A stretch of 64,000 bases of DNA from contig CANTUQ010000106.1 of NCBI GenBank assembly GCA_947683425.1, positions 7,129,001 through 7,193,000 on the forward strand, read 5' to 3'. Under the pieces are notes generated by a model, which was given only the letters and a program-made list of their open reading frames with translations, made no database searches and was not told where the DNA came from. Positions 12,708-25,165 of this stretch are shown here, one piece after another. Source of the stretch: Excoecaria cochinchinensis. Taxonomy: Eukaryota; Streptophyta; Magnoliopsida; Malpighiales; Euphorbiaceae. The first letter of the stretch is position 1. Each line of letters starts with the position of its first letter. Both the position numbers and the translations under genes were made by a program.

Positions 12708-15700
12708 GTCATTAAAAGGTTGGGTTTTCCTTATTCTTTTCGAGTGGAGGTTGCGGGTTTTGCAGGGGGTATTTGGGTGTTGTGGTCTCATCATATTGAT
12801 GTCGTTATTATGGAGTTTTCATATCAATATATTCACATGAAAGTGAATTTAGTTGGTGGTTGAGAGGTTTTTGTTACTGCTGTTTATGGGGATCCTGTTC
12901 CTGCTCGTAGGAAGTTCTTGTGGGATGGGCTGAAAGTGCTTTCTCGGAACATGTCTGATCCCTGGTCTATTGTAGGGGACTTTAATGCTTTTCTTTTTGA
13001 GCATGAGAAGGTGGGGGGGTCCACACGTGGGAGTAAGTAGTGTCCTTTTTTTGCTGAGTTTGTGAACGATTGTCTCTTGTCGGATATGGATTTTTTGGGT
13101 CCTAAATTTACCTGGCGTCGGGGGTTGGTCATGGAGAGGCTTGATCGTGCTCTTTGTAATCTTGTTTGGAGAGAGAAGTTTCTAAAGTTTAAGGTTACTA
13201 ATTTACCAAGGGTGCATTCTGATCATAGGCCAATTTTACTTTCCTTGGTTCATAATTCTACGGGGCTTACTCATAAGACTTTTCGTTTTAATGCTGCCTG
13301 GGTGTTACATAAAGAGTTCAAGGATTTTGTGTTTGTTAACTGGGTAAGGTCGCCGAATATTGTAGAGAATATTAAGGGGTTTTCTGATAAAACTTCCACG
13401 TGGAGTAGAAATACTTTCGGTTGTATAGCCTATAAAAAGAAGCACATTTTGTCAAGGTTAGCAGGGATAGAAAGGTACCTTGAACGGAAACATTCTGATG
13501 CTCTTGTGAAACTGGGGCAAGACTTGAGGGTAGAGCTGAACCGTATTCTTCTCGAAGAAGAGGTTTATTGGAAGCAAAAATCACAATCGGACTGGTTATT
13601 AGCAGGTAGAATACTTCCTTTTTTCATAAGAAAGTTAAATATCGTCGCCAAAAGAATTACATTCATGGTTTAATTTTAGAGGATGGCAATTGGTGTTTTG
13701 AGCAAGATATTTTGAAAACTCACATGGTGAATTTCTTTAGTGGGTTGTATGCTGAAGACAAAGTGGATGCTCCTATTTATCCTATTAGAGGCAATTTTCC
13801 TGTGCTTCCTACAAGTATGCATTATAGGGTTGCTAAAGCTTTGGAGATGAAGGAGGTGCATGAAGCATTATTTAGCATGAAGCCTCTTAAAGCGCTTGGA
13901 GTGGATGGTTTAAATCCTCTTTTCTTTCAAAAGTATTGGGATACTGTCAAACATTCTGTGTTTGACTTTATTCATAGGATTTTCAGTGGGGAGAGAATTT
14001 ATCAATGGCTTTGTATAGCTATCATTTGTCTTATCTCGAAGAAGAACAATGCTGATCGTGTTAGCAATTTTAGACCCATTAGTCTACTCTCTGTGGTGTA
14101 CAAAATTCTTACGAAAGTTATCACGAACCACATTAAACCTTGCTTGAATTTACTTGTGGGTCCCCATCAATCTAGTTTTATTCCGGGTCGTCATATTACT
14201 GATAATATCTTTATTGTTCAAGAGGTGATTCATTCGATGCGGACTAGGAAAGGGAAGAAAGGTTGGGCTATGATTAAAATTGATTTGGAGAAGGCTTATG
14301 ACAGACTTCGGTGGGATTTTATTTTGGACACCCTTTTGGATGCAGGATTTTCTAGTGAACTTTGTCATCTGTTGTTATCGTGTTGGAAAAATAGCAGTTC
14401 GATTATTTCATGGAATGGAGGTTTCACTGATAAGTTTGTTCCTTCCAGAGGGGTTCGTCAAGGTGATCCTTTATCCCCTTACATCTTTGCCCTCTGCATG
14501 GAAAGACTTTCTCATGGTATCCGAAAAGCAGTTGAGGATGGGTTTTGGAAACCTCTTAAATTTGGCAAGGATGGTCTGGCTTTGTCACATCTTTTCTTCG
14601 TGGATGATTTAGTCTTGTTTATGGAAGCTTCTGTTGAGCAAATGCAGGTAGCTTGCGGGGTGCTGGAGGACTTTTGTGCTTGCTCTGGTCAGGTGGTTAA
14701 TAGGAGCAAGTCTGCTCTCTTTGTGTCTAAAAATGTCAGCCGTACTCTTGCTTTGGAGCTTAAGAATATGTCCGGTTTTCAACTCATGGATAACATTGGT
14801 CGGTACTTAGGTGTTCCTATTCTTCATGGGAGATCTTGTAATTCAACTTACAGCTATTTGATTGATAAAGTTAAGGCTAAACTCGCCAGTTGGAAGGCGA
14901 ATTCCCTCTCCATGGCTGGGCGAATTACTCTTGTTAAATCTGTCCTCCTCTCTATTCCTATCTACACTATGCAAGCCGCTGTCTTACCGGTTTCTGTGTG
15001 TGATAAAATAGAGACTTATTGTCGTGATTTCATTTGGGGTTCTTCAAGTGAGAATTGCAAAGTTCACTTAATTAATTGGGATCACATTTGTAAGCCGATT
15101 GACCTTGGCGGTGCAGGTATTAAGAGATTAAAATATTATAATGATGCTTTTCTTCTAAAGATTCTTTGGAGACTGGTTGTTCATGGAGATTCTCTTTGGG
15201 CTAAGGTTTTTAAAGCTAAGTATCGTATTAATGGGTGTTGCTGGTCCGTGAACTTACCCACTGGTAATTCTTCCTTGTTGTGGCGCAATTTGGTGAGACT
15301 TTGGCCAGTTTTTCGAGCTAACACTTGTTGGGCTGTGAATAGAGGAACGGTTGTCTCTTTCTAGTATGATAATTGGTCGGAAGCAGGTCCTTTGTACGCT
15401 CATGTTCCACAGGAAGTTAGAAGTAGTGGTGAGTGGCAGAGAACAGAGCTTTGGTCGGTTAAAGATATGTTTAGGGAGGGAGAGGGATGGAATTGGGGTT
15501 TGCTGGTTAAGTTTATTAGTGAACAGGTGTTCAGTTTGATCAATGTCTCTCTTTCTCCTGGTGACGATATGGGCAATGATAATATAATCTGGCTGCCGTC
15601 GAATTCAGGTATGTTCTCTGTGGAGTCCGCTTATGAGTTACTAACCCATATGGTTAGTGTTGGGATTGGAAAGGTCCTCAGCGCATAAAGATTTTCCTTT

Positions 15701-16706
15701 GGTTGGCAATGTGGAATCGCCTTTTGACTAGTGAAGAACGAGCTAGAAGGCATATGACATTGAGCAGTATTTGTCCTATTTGCCATATGGGAGCTGAATC
15801 GGAGCTGCATGTCTTGAGAGATTGCCTACCGGTGAAAAGTTTTTGGCTGAGGTTGTTGAGTCATTCAGCTGCTCAACAGTTCTTCAACTGTGACATTTCT
15901 GTTTGGTTAGAAGATAATCTAGATTGTTCTCAAAACAAAGGTAGTATTGATTGGAGTTTATTTTTTGGGTTTACTTGTTGGTATTTTTAGAAGTGGGGAA
16001 ATGAGATGGTGTTCAATGGTAGAGTAGTCCCTTGGTCTGTGAAAACCCAGGTGATCCATTCATCTTATTTGGCTTTCATGGAGGCAAGAGCTTCTATGGT
16101 TGATGTTAATAGAGTGCTTGGTGATAAGCAAGAGATTTTAGTTAGTTGGGAGGCTGCCCCCCATGGTTGGGTTGTGCTTAATACCGATGGGTCGTTTAAG
16201 TATGAGAGCCGGCAAGCTACTTGTGGTGGAGTGTTTCGTGATCATACAGGTCGATGGTTAGGCGGGTTTTCTGCTTGTGTTAATGGGGATAATGCCTATA
16301 ATGCGGAGATCTGGGGAGTTTTATTGGGTCTTCAAGAGGCGTGGAAGAAAGGGTGGAGACGCCTTGTTGTTCAAGTTGATAATAAAAGTGTAGTTTCGAC
16401 GCTCAACTCTGGGCTCAATCTGGACTTTCTTTCTGCTTATAACTCTGTGTTTCAACGTATTAGGGAGCTTCTGAGTAAGGATTGGCAAGTAGTTTTTAAC
16501 CACATATACAGATAAGCTAATAGTGCTGCGGATTTCATGGCGAACTGGAGTTTTAATCAAGAGAGTAGGTTCCTATGGCATAACTCTTCTCCTCAAGAAC
16601 TGAGAGCTATTCTTCAGTCTGATGCTTTGGGAGTGGCTTTTTTCAGGCTAGTTTGTATTTGAGTTTTCTCTTTTTAGCTGTTTCTTCTTCTTCTTAAAAA
16701 AAAAAA
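12708..16706 (+). mobile_element. 5'-truncated L1-type LINE with poly(A) tail
   Basis: The element begins inside the endonuclease domain and ends in an A-run (about 16696-16709). It lacks ORF1 and the first part of ORF2, as expected for incomplete target-primed reverse transcription. A 9-bp candidate target duplication AAATGCAAA occurs at 12699-12707 and 16707-16715. Because it overlaps the poly(A) tail, the exact ends are uncertain by several bases. It lies about 0.7 kb upstream of the bZIP leader, transcribed away from it. Confidence 0.8.
12720..16655 (+). pseudogene. LINE ORF2 remnant: endonuclease, RT, zinc knuckle, RNase H
   Basis: Domains can be read in order across broken frames. The 3' part of the apurinic endonuclease shows GDFN near 12978 and SDHRP near 13220. 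The reverse transcriptase (13712-15364) shows LISKKN, IPGR.ITDN, KIDLEKAYDRLRWDF, RQGDPLSPY and FVDD. A zf-RVT motif CPICHMGAESELHVLRDC lies in 15703-15990. The RNase H (16006-16515) has Asp in NTDGS, Glu in NAEIW and Asp in QVDNKS. Stops interrupt the endonuclease (near 12860 and 13040) and the post-RT linker, where TAG at 15362-15364 replaces a likely Trp. Further frame changes occur near 13605, 15690 and 16515. The usual FADD of the RT active site reads FVDD, keeping both catalytic Asp residues. The protein cannot be made in one piece. Confidence 0.88.
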
Positions 16707-16917
16707 AAATGCAAAACCATAATCTATAATTGCCCATTTGGTTAAAGTATGATAGTTTATAAGGAATATGTTTTATCATTTAATAAAACCCTGAATCTTG
16801 ATTCTTTAGGTTTCAAAATTGATTCGATGTTACGGCAACCCAGCTCAAAAGATAATACTCTGTATATTATTGTTCAACAGTGTAGAGCTACAGTAGATGT
16901 CAACGGCAAGAATAGCA

Positions 16918-16962
<45 letters not shown>
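16918..16962. repeat. (ATT)n microsatellite
   Basis: About 15 uninterrupted ATT units in non-coding DNA downstream of the LINE. Confidence 0.95.
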
Positions 16963-19143
16963 CCATGTGACAAAATAATTTTTTTTTAAAAAAAAAAAAA
17001 ACAATACGAGTGAAATTCAAACGTATTCTTGCTTTTTTTTTTTATTTTGAGATTGTTGAATTAAGTCATTAAATTTTTATTTAAGACCGCAATTAAAAAA
17101 TATTATTAAAAATTACTTTATTTTTTTATGTGGTATTGAGATTATTGAGTATGCTAAGTTTGATGAAAAACTAAAGGGAATTTCAAAAGTTTGTGAATTA
17201 GCTTTTCTTTTTTTAAGGGAAAAAAATAGGTTAATTAATGTATTATAAAAGATTATAAAATCATACCATCAAAATGCAAAAGATGTATATTATAAAAACA
17301 TAATGAAACACAAAATAGTATAATATGTGATAAAAAAGAATTATAAAAATAGACTACCAAAAATTCTCAAGTAATCTAATATAATGCAAAAATAATATTT
17401 AAATATATAAAAATAGTATTTATTTGGTTGGCTCGATGGCCATACAATTAAAACCTATAAAACGAGTTGATTCTGAGAGCAACTCAATTTTGAAATGAGT
17501 AATGGAAATCGTATATTCATTTTTATTAAAATACTAACATTCATATATTTATTAAATGCAATTTGAGTTAGTTAATTAATTAAAATACTGATTAAAATTG
17601 TGGCTTCCAGAAAGAAAATTATTGGAGTAAATAATGCAAAATGTTCCACAAGTTTCTGGAGTTGAGTGTTTGACTTGTAACTCATAATTTAGAAGTCTAT
17701 TATTTAATCTGCCCATACTCGACGCCATTTTATATATGTTACTTTTGAATAAAATTTAAATTTTATTTATTTGACATTTTTATACTTTCAATAACGCTGT
17801 TAGACTTTTAATAAAATTTATTTATTTTCAATAGAAATTGACCAAGTAAATTTAAGTTTGTGTATTGAATTACTTAATTTTTATATAAATTTGAGTCTAA
17901 TTAATATTTATTAATTATAGTAAAAATAACAAAATTGACACATAAAATATAATGAATATAGTATACGAATTAAATTTACGTGAAGTTTTTATTATTTTTA
18001 TTAAAATTAATGAGCTATTAATTAAACTTAAATTTACGAAAAATTTAAATTTAATTGGTTTTAAATAAATTAACTTTCATCTGAAAAAAAAATTAATTAG
18101 AAAAAGAAAATTAAATAGCCTTTAAAATATAAAAATATCTAATAAATAAAATTTGAATTTTACTAAAAAAATATTATATATAGTGAAATGGATGGAATAT
18201 TAGTGTATTGAATTTTTTTTTAGGATGGATAATGATAGAATTTAAATTTTGATTATTTTCAAAATAAGTTTTGACAATGCATATCAAATTAATGAATATG
18301 AATAAATTTATACAAATCAAAATATTAACTAGATCTGAGCATATGGTTTAGATGGAATCACGAGACGATGTCGTATGGAAGCGAGTGATTTGTGTACGGA
18401 TAAACAGGCAGAATCACACATCCCCAAATGTGGCCTTATTTTCATAAAAATAAAAGTAAAATAACTGTTAGTAGATTTTTTTTTTTTTCCTCTAGAAGGC
18501 AAATTTTATTATTCCTTGGAATCTGAGCATTAACCATGATTGGGAATTTGAATTCTCCAAAATGGTCATGGATTTTACGCAATTAATGGAATGGTATAAG
18601 GTTGTTTTCGTCATTCTGCTTTGTCCCTACTTCTAGCCCCACCAAGCTAACCCCACTGCACAATATCTGACCTAACTGCTCACAGTCGGTGGTGTGGGTT
18701 CTGCCTACAAACAAAAGCTGCGTTGGAAAGCCGCAGCTAACTCGTGGGCCTTCTATTGCTTACGGGAAAGCTCCATTTCAAATTTCCTATTTTATCCTAC
18801 GTAGTACGTATCAAACCCCTTGTGACATCTTTTTAAATAATATATATTTTTTAAATTATTTAAAAGATATGAGTATTTTTAAAACTATTTTAAAAATTTA
18901 AATATTTCGCCCTCAAATTTTCTATTTTATCCTAATTATCAAATTCGTGAGGACTTTTTTTTAAATAATTTTTTTAAATTTTTTTAGAAAATATGAGTGT
19001 TTTTGAAACTATTTAGAAAATTAGAATGTTTTAGATCAATAATGCAGCGGACTGCTGTATTTATTTATCAGAATGCAACAAAAAAAGTATGAATATATAT
19101 AATATACTGAATGCAAATTCCATATATTAACTTGTGTTCTAGT
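16963..19143. other. AT-rich intergenic DNA
   Basis: No gene found. It includes the approximate tandem duplication at 18776-19025 and a short GC-richer patch at 18600-18790 with no recognisable content. Confidence 0.35.
18776..19025. repeat. Imperfect tandem duplication, unit about 125-130 bp
   Basis: Two adjacent segments (about 18776-18903 and 18908-19025) share the order TTTCTATTTTATCCTA, then CTTTTTTAAATAAT, then ATATGAGT.TTTT.AAACTATTT, with substitutions and small indels. Non-coding. Confidence 0.6.
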
Positions 19144-19556
19144 AGCACTGTAACACCCCATACTCCTGGAAAGAAATATCAGGGCGCCACGCACACACAA
19201 ACGTATACATACTGAAAGCGGAAGCAATAACGAAAATAACATTAAGAATACCTTTAGGGCCAAACATACTACTCGTATAATATATGTAAACTGTACATAT
19301 TACAAAAGTTTTATACTTAATACAAATCCATCTTCGGTACATGTACAATACAGTTAACATTTACACTTCATTACTATACTTTTATTTACATAATGATGTT
19401 TTTCAAAACATAAGAAACTCTATCTTATACAAAAAGATCTTCATTTAAGCTCCTAGTGGCCGTGACCTGCAGATGCAAACTCTCTAATCCCATCCTGTCG
19501 CGAGCGCAACAGAATCAGGTCTTCCATTCTTGTTTTCGGAGAGTTATTTGGCAATT

Positions 19557-19686
19557 TGCACGAGTCGTGAAACTCTTCACGAGTCGTGAAGTCCTTCACG
19601 AGTCGTGAAGGAAGGAAGACGCGTTGCTGTGCACGAACCGTGCGCAAGATGCACGAGTCGTGCGCATGAGCACGAGACGTGCATCT
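19557..19686. repeat. Cluster of six CACGA-N-CGTG palindromes
   Basis: Six near-palindromic units of the form CACGAGTCGTG / CACGAACCGTG / CACGAGACGTG are spaced about 18-20 bases apart. Two copies read TTCACGAGTCGTGAA. CTGTCGCGAGCGCAACAG (near 19495) and CTGTCGCGATCGCGATAG (near 19716) are further palindromes on either side. The cluster is much more GC-rich than the surrounding DNA. Confidence 0.8.
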
Positions 19687-20170
19687 TCCTTTTCCTGCAG
19701 AACGAATTTGGCTTCTGTCGCGATCGCGATAGTAAACCTCTTCTCTGCCCTGCCCTACTCCCGAAAATGATTCTCGTTTTTCACTTTGCATGGGTTCTCC
19801 CTAGTGCATGGCACATATTTTTGCTCATATCTTGTTAATATTATTGTTCTAGATTTGTGTGAGAGATGAATGTTGTGATAGTGTTTTAACTCTTGGTTTT
19901 GATATGGTTCAATATTATGTTTAGAGTGAGTGAGTTGAGTCTGAAGTGTCAAAATAGTGGATAGATAAGCATGCTTATAAAGGGTTACATTGCGGCTGCT
20001 ATCGTGACCTTAAGTGGTTTAACGACGAATACCTAGTGTATTTAATTTTGAGTTAGGTCTCTAGAGCTTGATATTGTTTATCAGTATCTGAAGTAAAGTA
20101 CCCGTATCCACCATTATTGAGAATTCGGGCTATTGTATGGTTTGTAGTGTACAGGAGGTGTAGTAGAGAC

Positions 20171-20173
<3 letters not shown>

Positions 20174-20233
<60 letters not shown>
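20174..20233. repeat. (AT)n microsatellite
   Basis: About 60 bases of pure alternating AT lie directly next to the right inverted arm of the 19149-20388 element. Confidence 0.95.
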
Positions 20234-20236
<3 letters not shown>

Positions 20237-20393
20237 CGAGTAGTATGTTTGGCCCAAGATATTTTAATTATTTTTTTGTTATTGCTTCCGCTATTGAGTA
20301 TGTAGGATTTTGCGTTTTGTATGTATACGGTTGTGTGTGTGTGTGTGTGGCGCTCCGATATTCCTTCCCAGGGGTATGGGGTGTTACAAGCAC

Positions 20394-21900
20394 AAATACA
20401 CTTTCATTTTTTTCATATCTCAACACGTTACTGGTTCGAAACTTAGCAACCACTATTTTATATTTTTTCCATTTTTTATAAATATATTGAATATATTAAA
20501 GGCTTAATACATATACGAATAACTGAATTTAACTCAATAATTCATTTAAATACCTAAACTTTAATAGTACTATATTGAGCACATGTACTTGTTTTTTTTT
20601 TTAGATAATTTTCAGCACATGTACTTGTTAATTTTACAAATAACAAACATAAATTCTCACTGAATTTGAAAAATTAAAGTTGTAACATTTAACTACACAA
20701 ATTGGCACGACACAACAAAAAAATCCATCAAAATATATAAGAAAATCAATCTATTATGTTTTCAATTTTCGCTAGTTTCAGTGTATATATGAGACATATA
20801 TTTTCAGTACAATAGTTCAAATGTTATATCAGTGTAATTAAGTGTTACGTGTTTCAATTTTTCAAAATAATATTAATTTGTATTTATTATTTTTCAAAAT
20901 TGATAGATATGAGTGCTTAATATGGCATTATTCAACTTTAAGTATTCAAATAAATTATTAAGTCAAGTTTTAGTGCCTTCGTATATATTAAACCTATATG
21001 AAATGTATGAAATGCAAAATTCAAATAAAAACTTTTGTTCAAGTGGCACAAATGCACTCCTATTTATGCGGGTTTGAACCTTAATAAATACTACCTTTTT
21101 ATATTTTTTTCTTTTTAATTTTTTTTCATTGTTTTTCTTTTTTTTTCATTATTTTTCTTTTTTTCCCTTTTTTTTCATTTTTACATTAATTTTCATATTT
21201 TTGTTTTTTCCTTTTTTTTTTCATTTTTTACATTAATTTTCACATTTCAATTAATTAAAATTTTCGCTCCTTTTAAAAAATCTAATATTTTTTTTCATTT
21301 TTACATTAATTTTCATATTTTAATTAATTAAAGTTTATAACTATTTTTTATAGTAATTTTCATATTTCAATTAATTAAAATTTTGGCTCCTTTTGAAAAC
21401 TACTCATATCTAATCCACACAAATAAATTATATTAAAAATGAAATTATAGCTAAAAATATTGAATTTAAAGGTTAAATATAAAAATAATAAATTAATTAA
21501 TTTTATAAAATATTTTAAAAAAAATTTAAACAAAATAAAAGTGTAACAATTTTTATAAAATCATCTATGATGAGTTATTAAAAAAGTCATTAGCTCGTTT
21601 TGACATATCTTATTATAGAAGAAAGTGTTTTTTTTTTTTTTTGGCATTGTTTAATAATAAATGCCATATATTTGAAAAGTGTATATATGATATTTTATTT
21701 TGAGATCCAATAGGTGAATATATTTGAATAGTGTTCGCCACCAGTTTAATAGTAATTTGCAATTGCATTGTTCAAAAAAGATTTTATCCGATTTTTAGTT
21801 TAATTATTCATCTTACTTTTTTGTTTGTCAAAATATTATACACTCTGCTCTTGATAATTTATCATAAATAAGGCCAGTATAAAACATGGCCCGTTTGGGT
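20394..21900. other. AT-rich non-coding DNA with T-rich repeats
   Basis: No gene found. At about 21110-21400 a T-rich stretch repeats the phrase CATTAATTTTCATATTTCAA followed by TTAATTAAAATTTTNGCTCC, two to three times with small changes. Confidence 0.45.
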
Positions 21901-21949
21901 CTGCCCCTACTGCCCAACAGGCCTCACTCTGCCCTTTCCAGTTTCTGTT

Positions 21950-22140
21950 TGTTGTGGCCCTCTCTGTCTCTCTCGCTCTCTCGCTCTCTTCATCGAGTGC
22001 TTCCACCTCCGCCTCCTCTCTCCCTCTCCACTGTCTAATCATCGCCGCTGCCATCCTCGCCGCCTCTCTCTCTCGTGCTCGCTGCCTTTCTCTCTCTTGT
22101 TCGCCACCTCTCTCTCTTGCTCGCTGCCATGTAAGCTCTC
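21950..22140 (+). other. CT-rich segment resembling a gene 5' leader
   Basis: A run of CTCTCT/GCTCGC-rich sequence ends at CCAT followed by GTAAGC, a possible splice donor. It resembles plant 5' untranslated exons, but no start codon or recognisable protein follows directly. It could be the old leader of the gene whose last exon is seen at 23403-23530, or a captured leader in a transposon. Confidence 0.35.
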
Positions 22141-23402
22141 CTATTGCATTTGTGGTTTTGAATGAGAAATGTGAATCCAGTCCCCAATAGCTATTGAAAA
22201 AAGAGAAATTGAGTCCATTAGTACTGTAGGCATCGAAAGTTGTAAATGCTAGGTTAATGGAGTTTTTATAATTACCTCTGCTACCAATTCTTTTCTTTTT
22301 ATTATTATTTATTATTCTGATTTTAAAGTACCCACACATCCACTATTCAAATCATCATCTTACCCACTTTACCTCCTTTTCTGTTTTCCTACATTGTTCT
22401 TCTCTTCTTCTCTTACGTCTTATAACATTACAACTTAACTGTTAATAGAATTGCTTAAGAAATATGCTTCTTTATTGATGAATGACACTGCTTCATGGTT
22501 GATATACATTGCAGGTGAATTGAAACCAACATAGCTATTCTAATCAATTTTCTGAATAAATTGCAGTTTGTTATTATATATATACATATGTCAATACGAA
22601 AAATCAAAATTGAGACCTTCTCTGTTTATCATCAAGCACTAAACTCATGCATCCTTTCCATCTCCATCTGTATCTATTTGCTTGAAAAGATCAGCTGCTG
22701 ATTGCTTCTGTTTTTCTGACAGGTTCTAATTCCTATGCCAAATGATGGGAATAGTTTAATTTTTGATTATCAAATAGCAGATGATTTCTTGTTTCTTTAA
22801 AAATGCACTTGATTTCTTGTTTATTTAAAAAATAGGATAGCAATACCATATATTATTATTATTATTATTATGATTTTATGTTCATAAGTTGTATACTTTG
22901 CTGATTAGGGTAATTATATAGTCTGAAAGTTGTTGAATAGCTTGTGATAATGAATAACTATTTGCTTTACTTTGTGGATTAATTTGGGGAGTGGAATTAG
23001 CTTTGGATGATCTTAGGATAATTGTGCATGATTATTGGGTTCAGAACAGCAGATTGTGAAAGAACTGGAAAAAATTATGATTTTTTGAGAGAAAAAGGTT
23101 TTGGCAACATCCTTCAGTTTTTGGTTCCTGCAATCAAGCAGAAACAGATGGCAATGGCCACCCTGATCAAAGAAACATGGGAGTTAGGTTTGGAGAAAAT
23201 TGGAAATTGGGTGTGTTTTACTGCTGTACTTTAATCATGTCTTTATTTTGTTATTTTAATTGCTTGATGCAGCTACTTAGTGTTAGGAAGAGCATCTATA
23301 ATTATCTTCATTTTGGCCTTAATTATCCTGGTCAGTGCAATTTCATTAGGTACGTATTTCTTCACAAACTAAATAATTCTAATAATTCATATGATTTTCT
23401 AG

Positions 23403-23530
23403 ATTCTGTGATGCACAAGCTAAAGTTGTCAAAATTCGTAGATAGAATAGGAAGAGGGAGAGTTTTTGTCACAGTTGGTGAAGCTGTAGATGCAAGCACT
23501 GCTCCTAAATTAGCTCATTTAAATATATAG
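23403..23530 (+). pseudogene. Possible sulfate-transporter C-terminal (STAS) exon fragment
   Basis: After a splice-acceptor-like TTTTCTAG, the frame reads VMHKLKLSKFVDRIGRGRVF then VTVGEAVDAS, and ends with TAG at 23528-23530. This matches the end of the STAS domain of plant SULTR-type sulfate transporters, where V-M-x-K-L, KF and F-L-T-V-x-E-A-V are the usual pattern. The twelve-helix membrane part is absent. The preceding frame (23254-23350) is not recognisable as transporter. This looks like a fragment separated from its parent gene, possibly carried by a transposon. I made the assignment by eye, so another STAS family member is possible. Confidence 0.45.
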
Positions 23531-23673
23531 ATGTTGGTTTGTTGAGTTGTAATTTGTATAATCTCACAAATAATGAAGTTGAAAATACGTGCACATATTT
23601 TTAAAAACTGTTTGATGGTTTGAGTAAGTACAAATGGGTTAATCCACATATCAAAAATTAAATTATTTTAAGG

Positions 23674-23970
23674 GTGTTGATTCACATCATCAAATGGGTG
23701 TCGATCCACATTATCAAATGTGTCGACCCATATCCCGGTCCATATAAACAAACACATCATCAAATGGGTGTCGATCCATATCTCGGTCCATTTGGGTGTC
23801 TATTCGGCCCGTTTGGGTCATCCGATCTATTTGAGCAAATATTTTTTATAGTAGTTGTTTTAATATCTCGTTATTCTATTTAAAATTATTTTTCGTTAAA
23901 AAATGGGTAAAATATGTCGACTTACATCTCGGCCCATTTGGGCTTCCATACGACCCGTTTGAGCCACTAT
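23674..23970. repeat. Short tandem repeats with CGGCCCATTTGGG motifs
   Basis: The phrase CATCAAATGGGTGTCGATCCA occurs complete or partly three times within 23683-23790. Related CGGNCCATTTGGG / GACCCGTTTGAG words follow to about 23970. These resemble subterminal repeats of a DNA transposon, but I could not pair ends. Confidence 0.45.
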
Positions 23971-24699
23971 TATTAGTCTTTTTTACATCCCGTAATTGTG
24001 AGAGTTCATATTTTTATGTGAGTAAGTTTGATGAAAAATTGAGTTAGGATTTGAGTTATTGAAATGCAATTGAGCTGTTGGCATAAGGTTGCGATGAAAA
24101 ATACATGTATATGTGAGTTATCTTTTGAAATGTGATTTTAATTAGTTTGGTGGTTTTGATTTGTTTATGCCTTACTGATTTGATGTGTAAATATTGATAT
24201 TTATGCTTAATTATGTATGTTGTGAGATTATGGAAATGGAAATTGGGCATGTGCGAATTGTTCTGATTTTTAAGAATGGGTTAATTAAGGTCCGATAAAA
24301 GAAAATATCTTATGAAAATAAGGATATGGTAGTGTATTGATTTGAAATAAAAAAAAAATAGAAGAATATCAGTGCCTTTAGTGAACGATAAGAAATATGG
24401 GTAGGATACAATTGGCCGGTCATATAGATGGAAATTAAATTGATGTGTTGAGTAGTGTGTTAAATGGTGTGTTGCACATAAACAGAAATGCATATATTAG
24501 ATCAACAGTTTTTTTGATATTAAGTAATGTATGATCAACAAAACAAACCCAAAAATGAATATTCCACTCTCCACAAATAGACTATAGAATGAGGAAGCAA
24601 TGTATGATTATTAATTGAACTACAAAAATATGAATTTAGTTTAGAATATTGAAAAATGTGTGTAGTTATATTCAATTATATTTTTATTTTAAGATTTTC

Positions 24700-25165
24700 A
24701 AATATTACAGAGCATGATCTCAATGAAGTTGAATCTCAAGGAGTAGACAAAGATGATGATGGTGATGATCGATGATGTTTGTTCACCATGTTTAATGAAT
24801 TTATTTGAACGCTTGTCATTAATGTTGTATTATTTTGTCCAGCTATTTATTACTTATGTTTGGTTATAATAACTTATGTTTGAACAATTTATTTGACTTT
24901 CATATTTGCAAGCCTTGTAGAACTTAAAATTGATATTTCAAATCTTGATGTTTGATAAGTTGATAACTATAGGTTTCTTAATGTATTTTTATTTTTTTAT
25001 ATACTGTTGTTTATACTTCATATTATATTTTCAATTTTTTATTTATAAAGAATTGTATTTTCTAAAAAAAAGAAAACCTAGTTCAACCTGGTCGAACCAT
25101 TTGAACCTTGAACCCTTTGGCATGCAGAGTCGACATCCAGTCCGTTTGTAAAAACGTTTATTCAT
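24700..25165 (+). repeat. Dispersed repeat, possible hAT 3' end
   Basis: This stretch is similar in order and wording to 57440-57745: ACTTATGTTTGGTTATAATAA, TTTGCAAG, TAAAATTGATATTTC, GATGTTTGA, AATGTATTTTTA, then a GTCGACATC..GT..GTTTNNNAAAAC end. Just before it, ACAG is followed by a frame EHDLNEVESQGVDKDDDGDD and a stop, like an acidic last exon of a hAT transposase. Family assignment is weak; the shared repeat is clear. Confidence 0.45.

Larger units (their letters stand above)
19149..20388. mobile_element. 1.24-kb element with long inverted ends and 5-bp duplication
   Basis: The left end starts TGTAACACCCCATACTCC and the right end finishes GGGTATGGGGTGTTACA. The two ends are inverted copies of each other for roughly 140-160 bases (19149-19290 against 20230-20388), including GCGGAAGCAATAAC and GGCCAAACATACTACTCG. 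A 5-bp direct repeat AGCAC flanks it (19144-19148, 20389-20393). TG..CA ends with a 5-bp duplication suit a solo LTR, while the long inverted ends suit a foldback DNA element. No integrase, RT or transposase is encoded. The interior holds a cluster of short palindromes and a long (AT)n tract. Confidence 0.6.

Noticed and set aside
14280..14612. 110-codon plus-strand frame
   Set aside because: Alternate-frame shadow of the LINE reverse transcriptase.
21836..22339. 167-codon minus-strand frame rich in Arg/Glu
   Set aside because: Produced by the complement of the CT-rich leader-like block; no recognisable domain.
22860..23235. Possible exon at 23022-23234
   Set aside because: No recognisable protein in any frame and no link in phase to the STAS exon.
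23674..23790. CRISPR-like array
   Set aside because: Only three imperfect units without regular unique spacers, in a plant genome.
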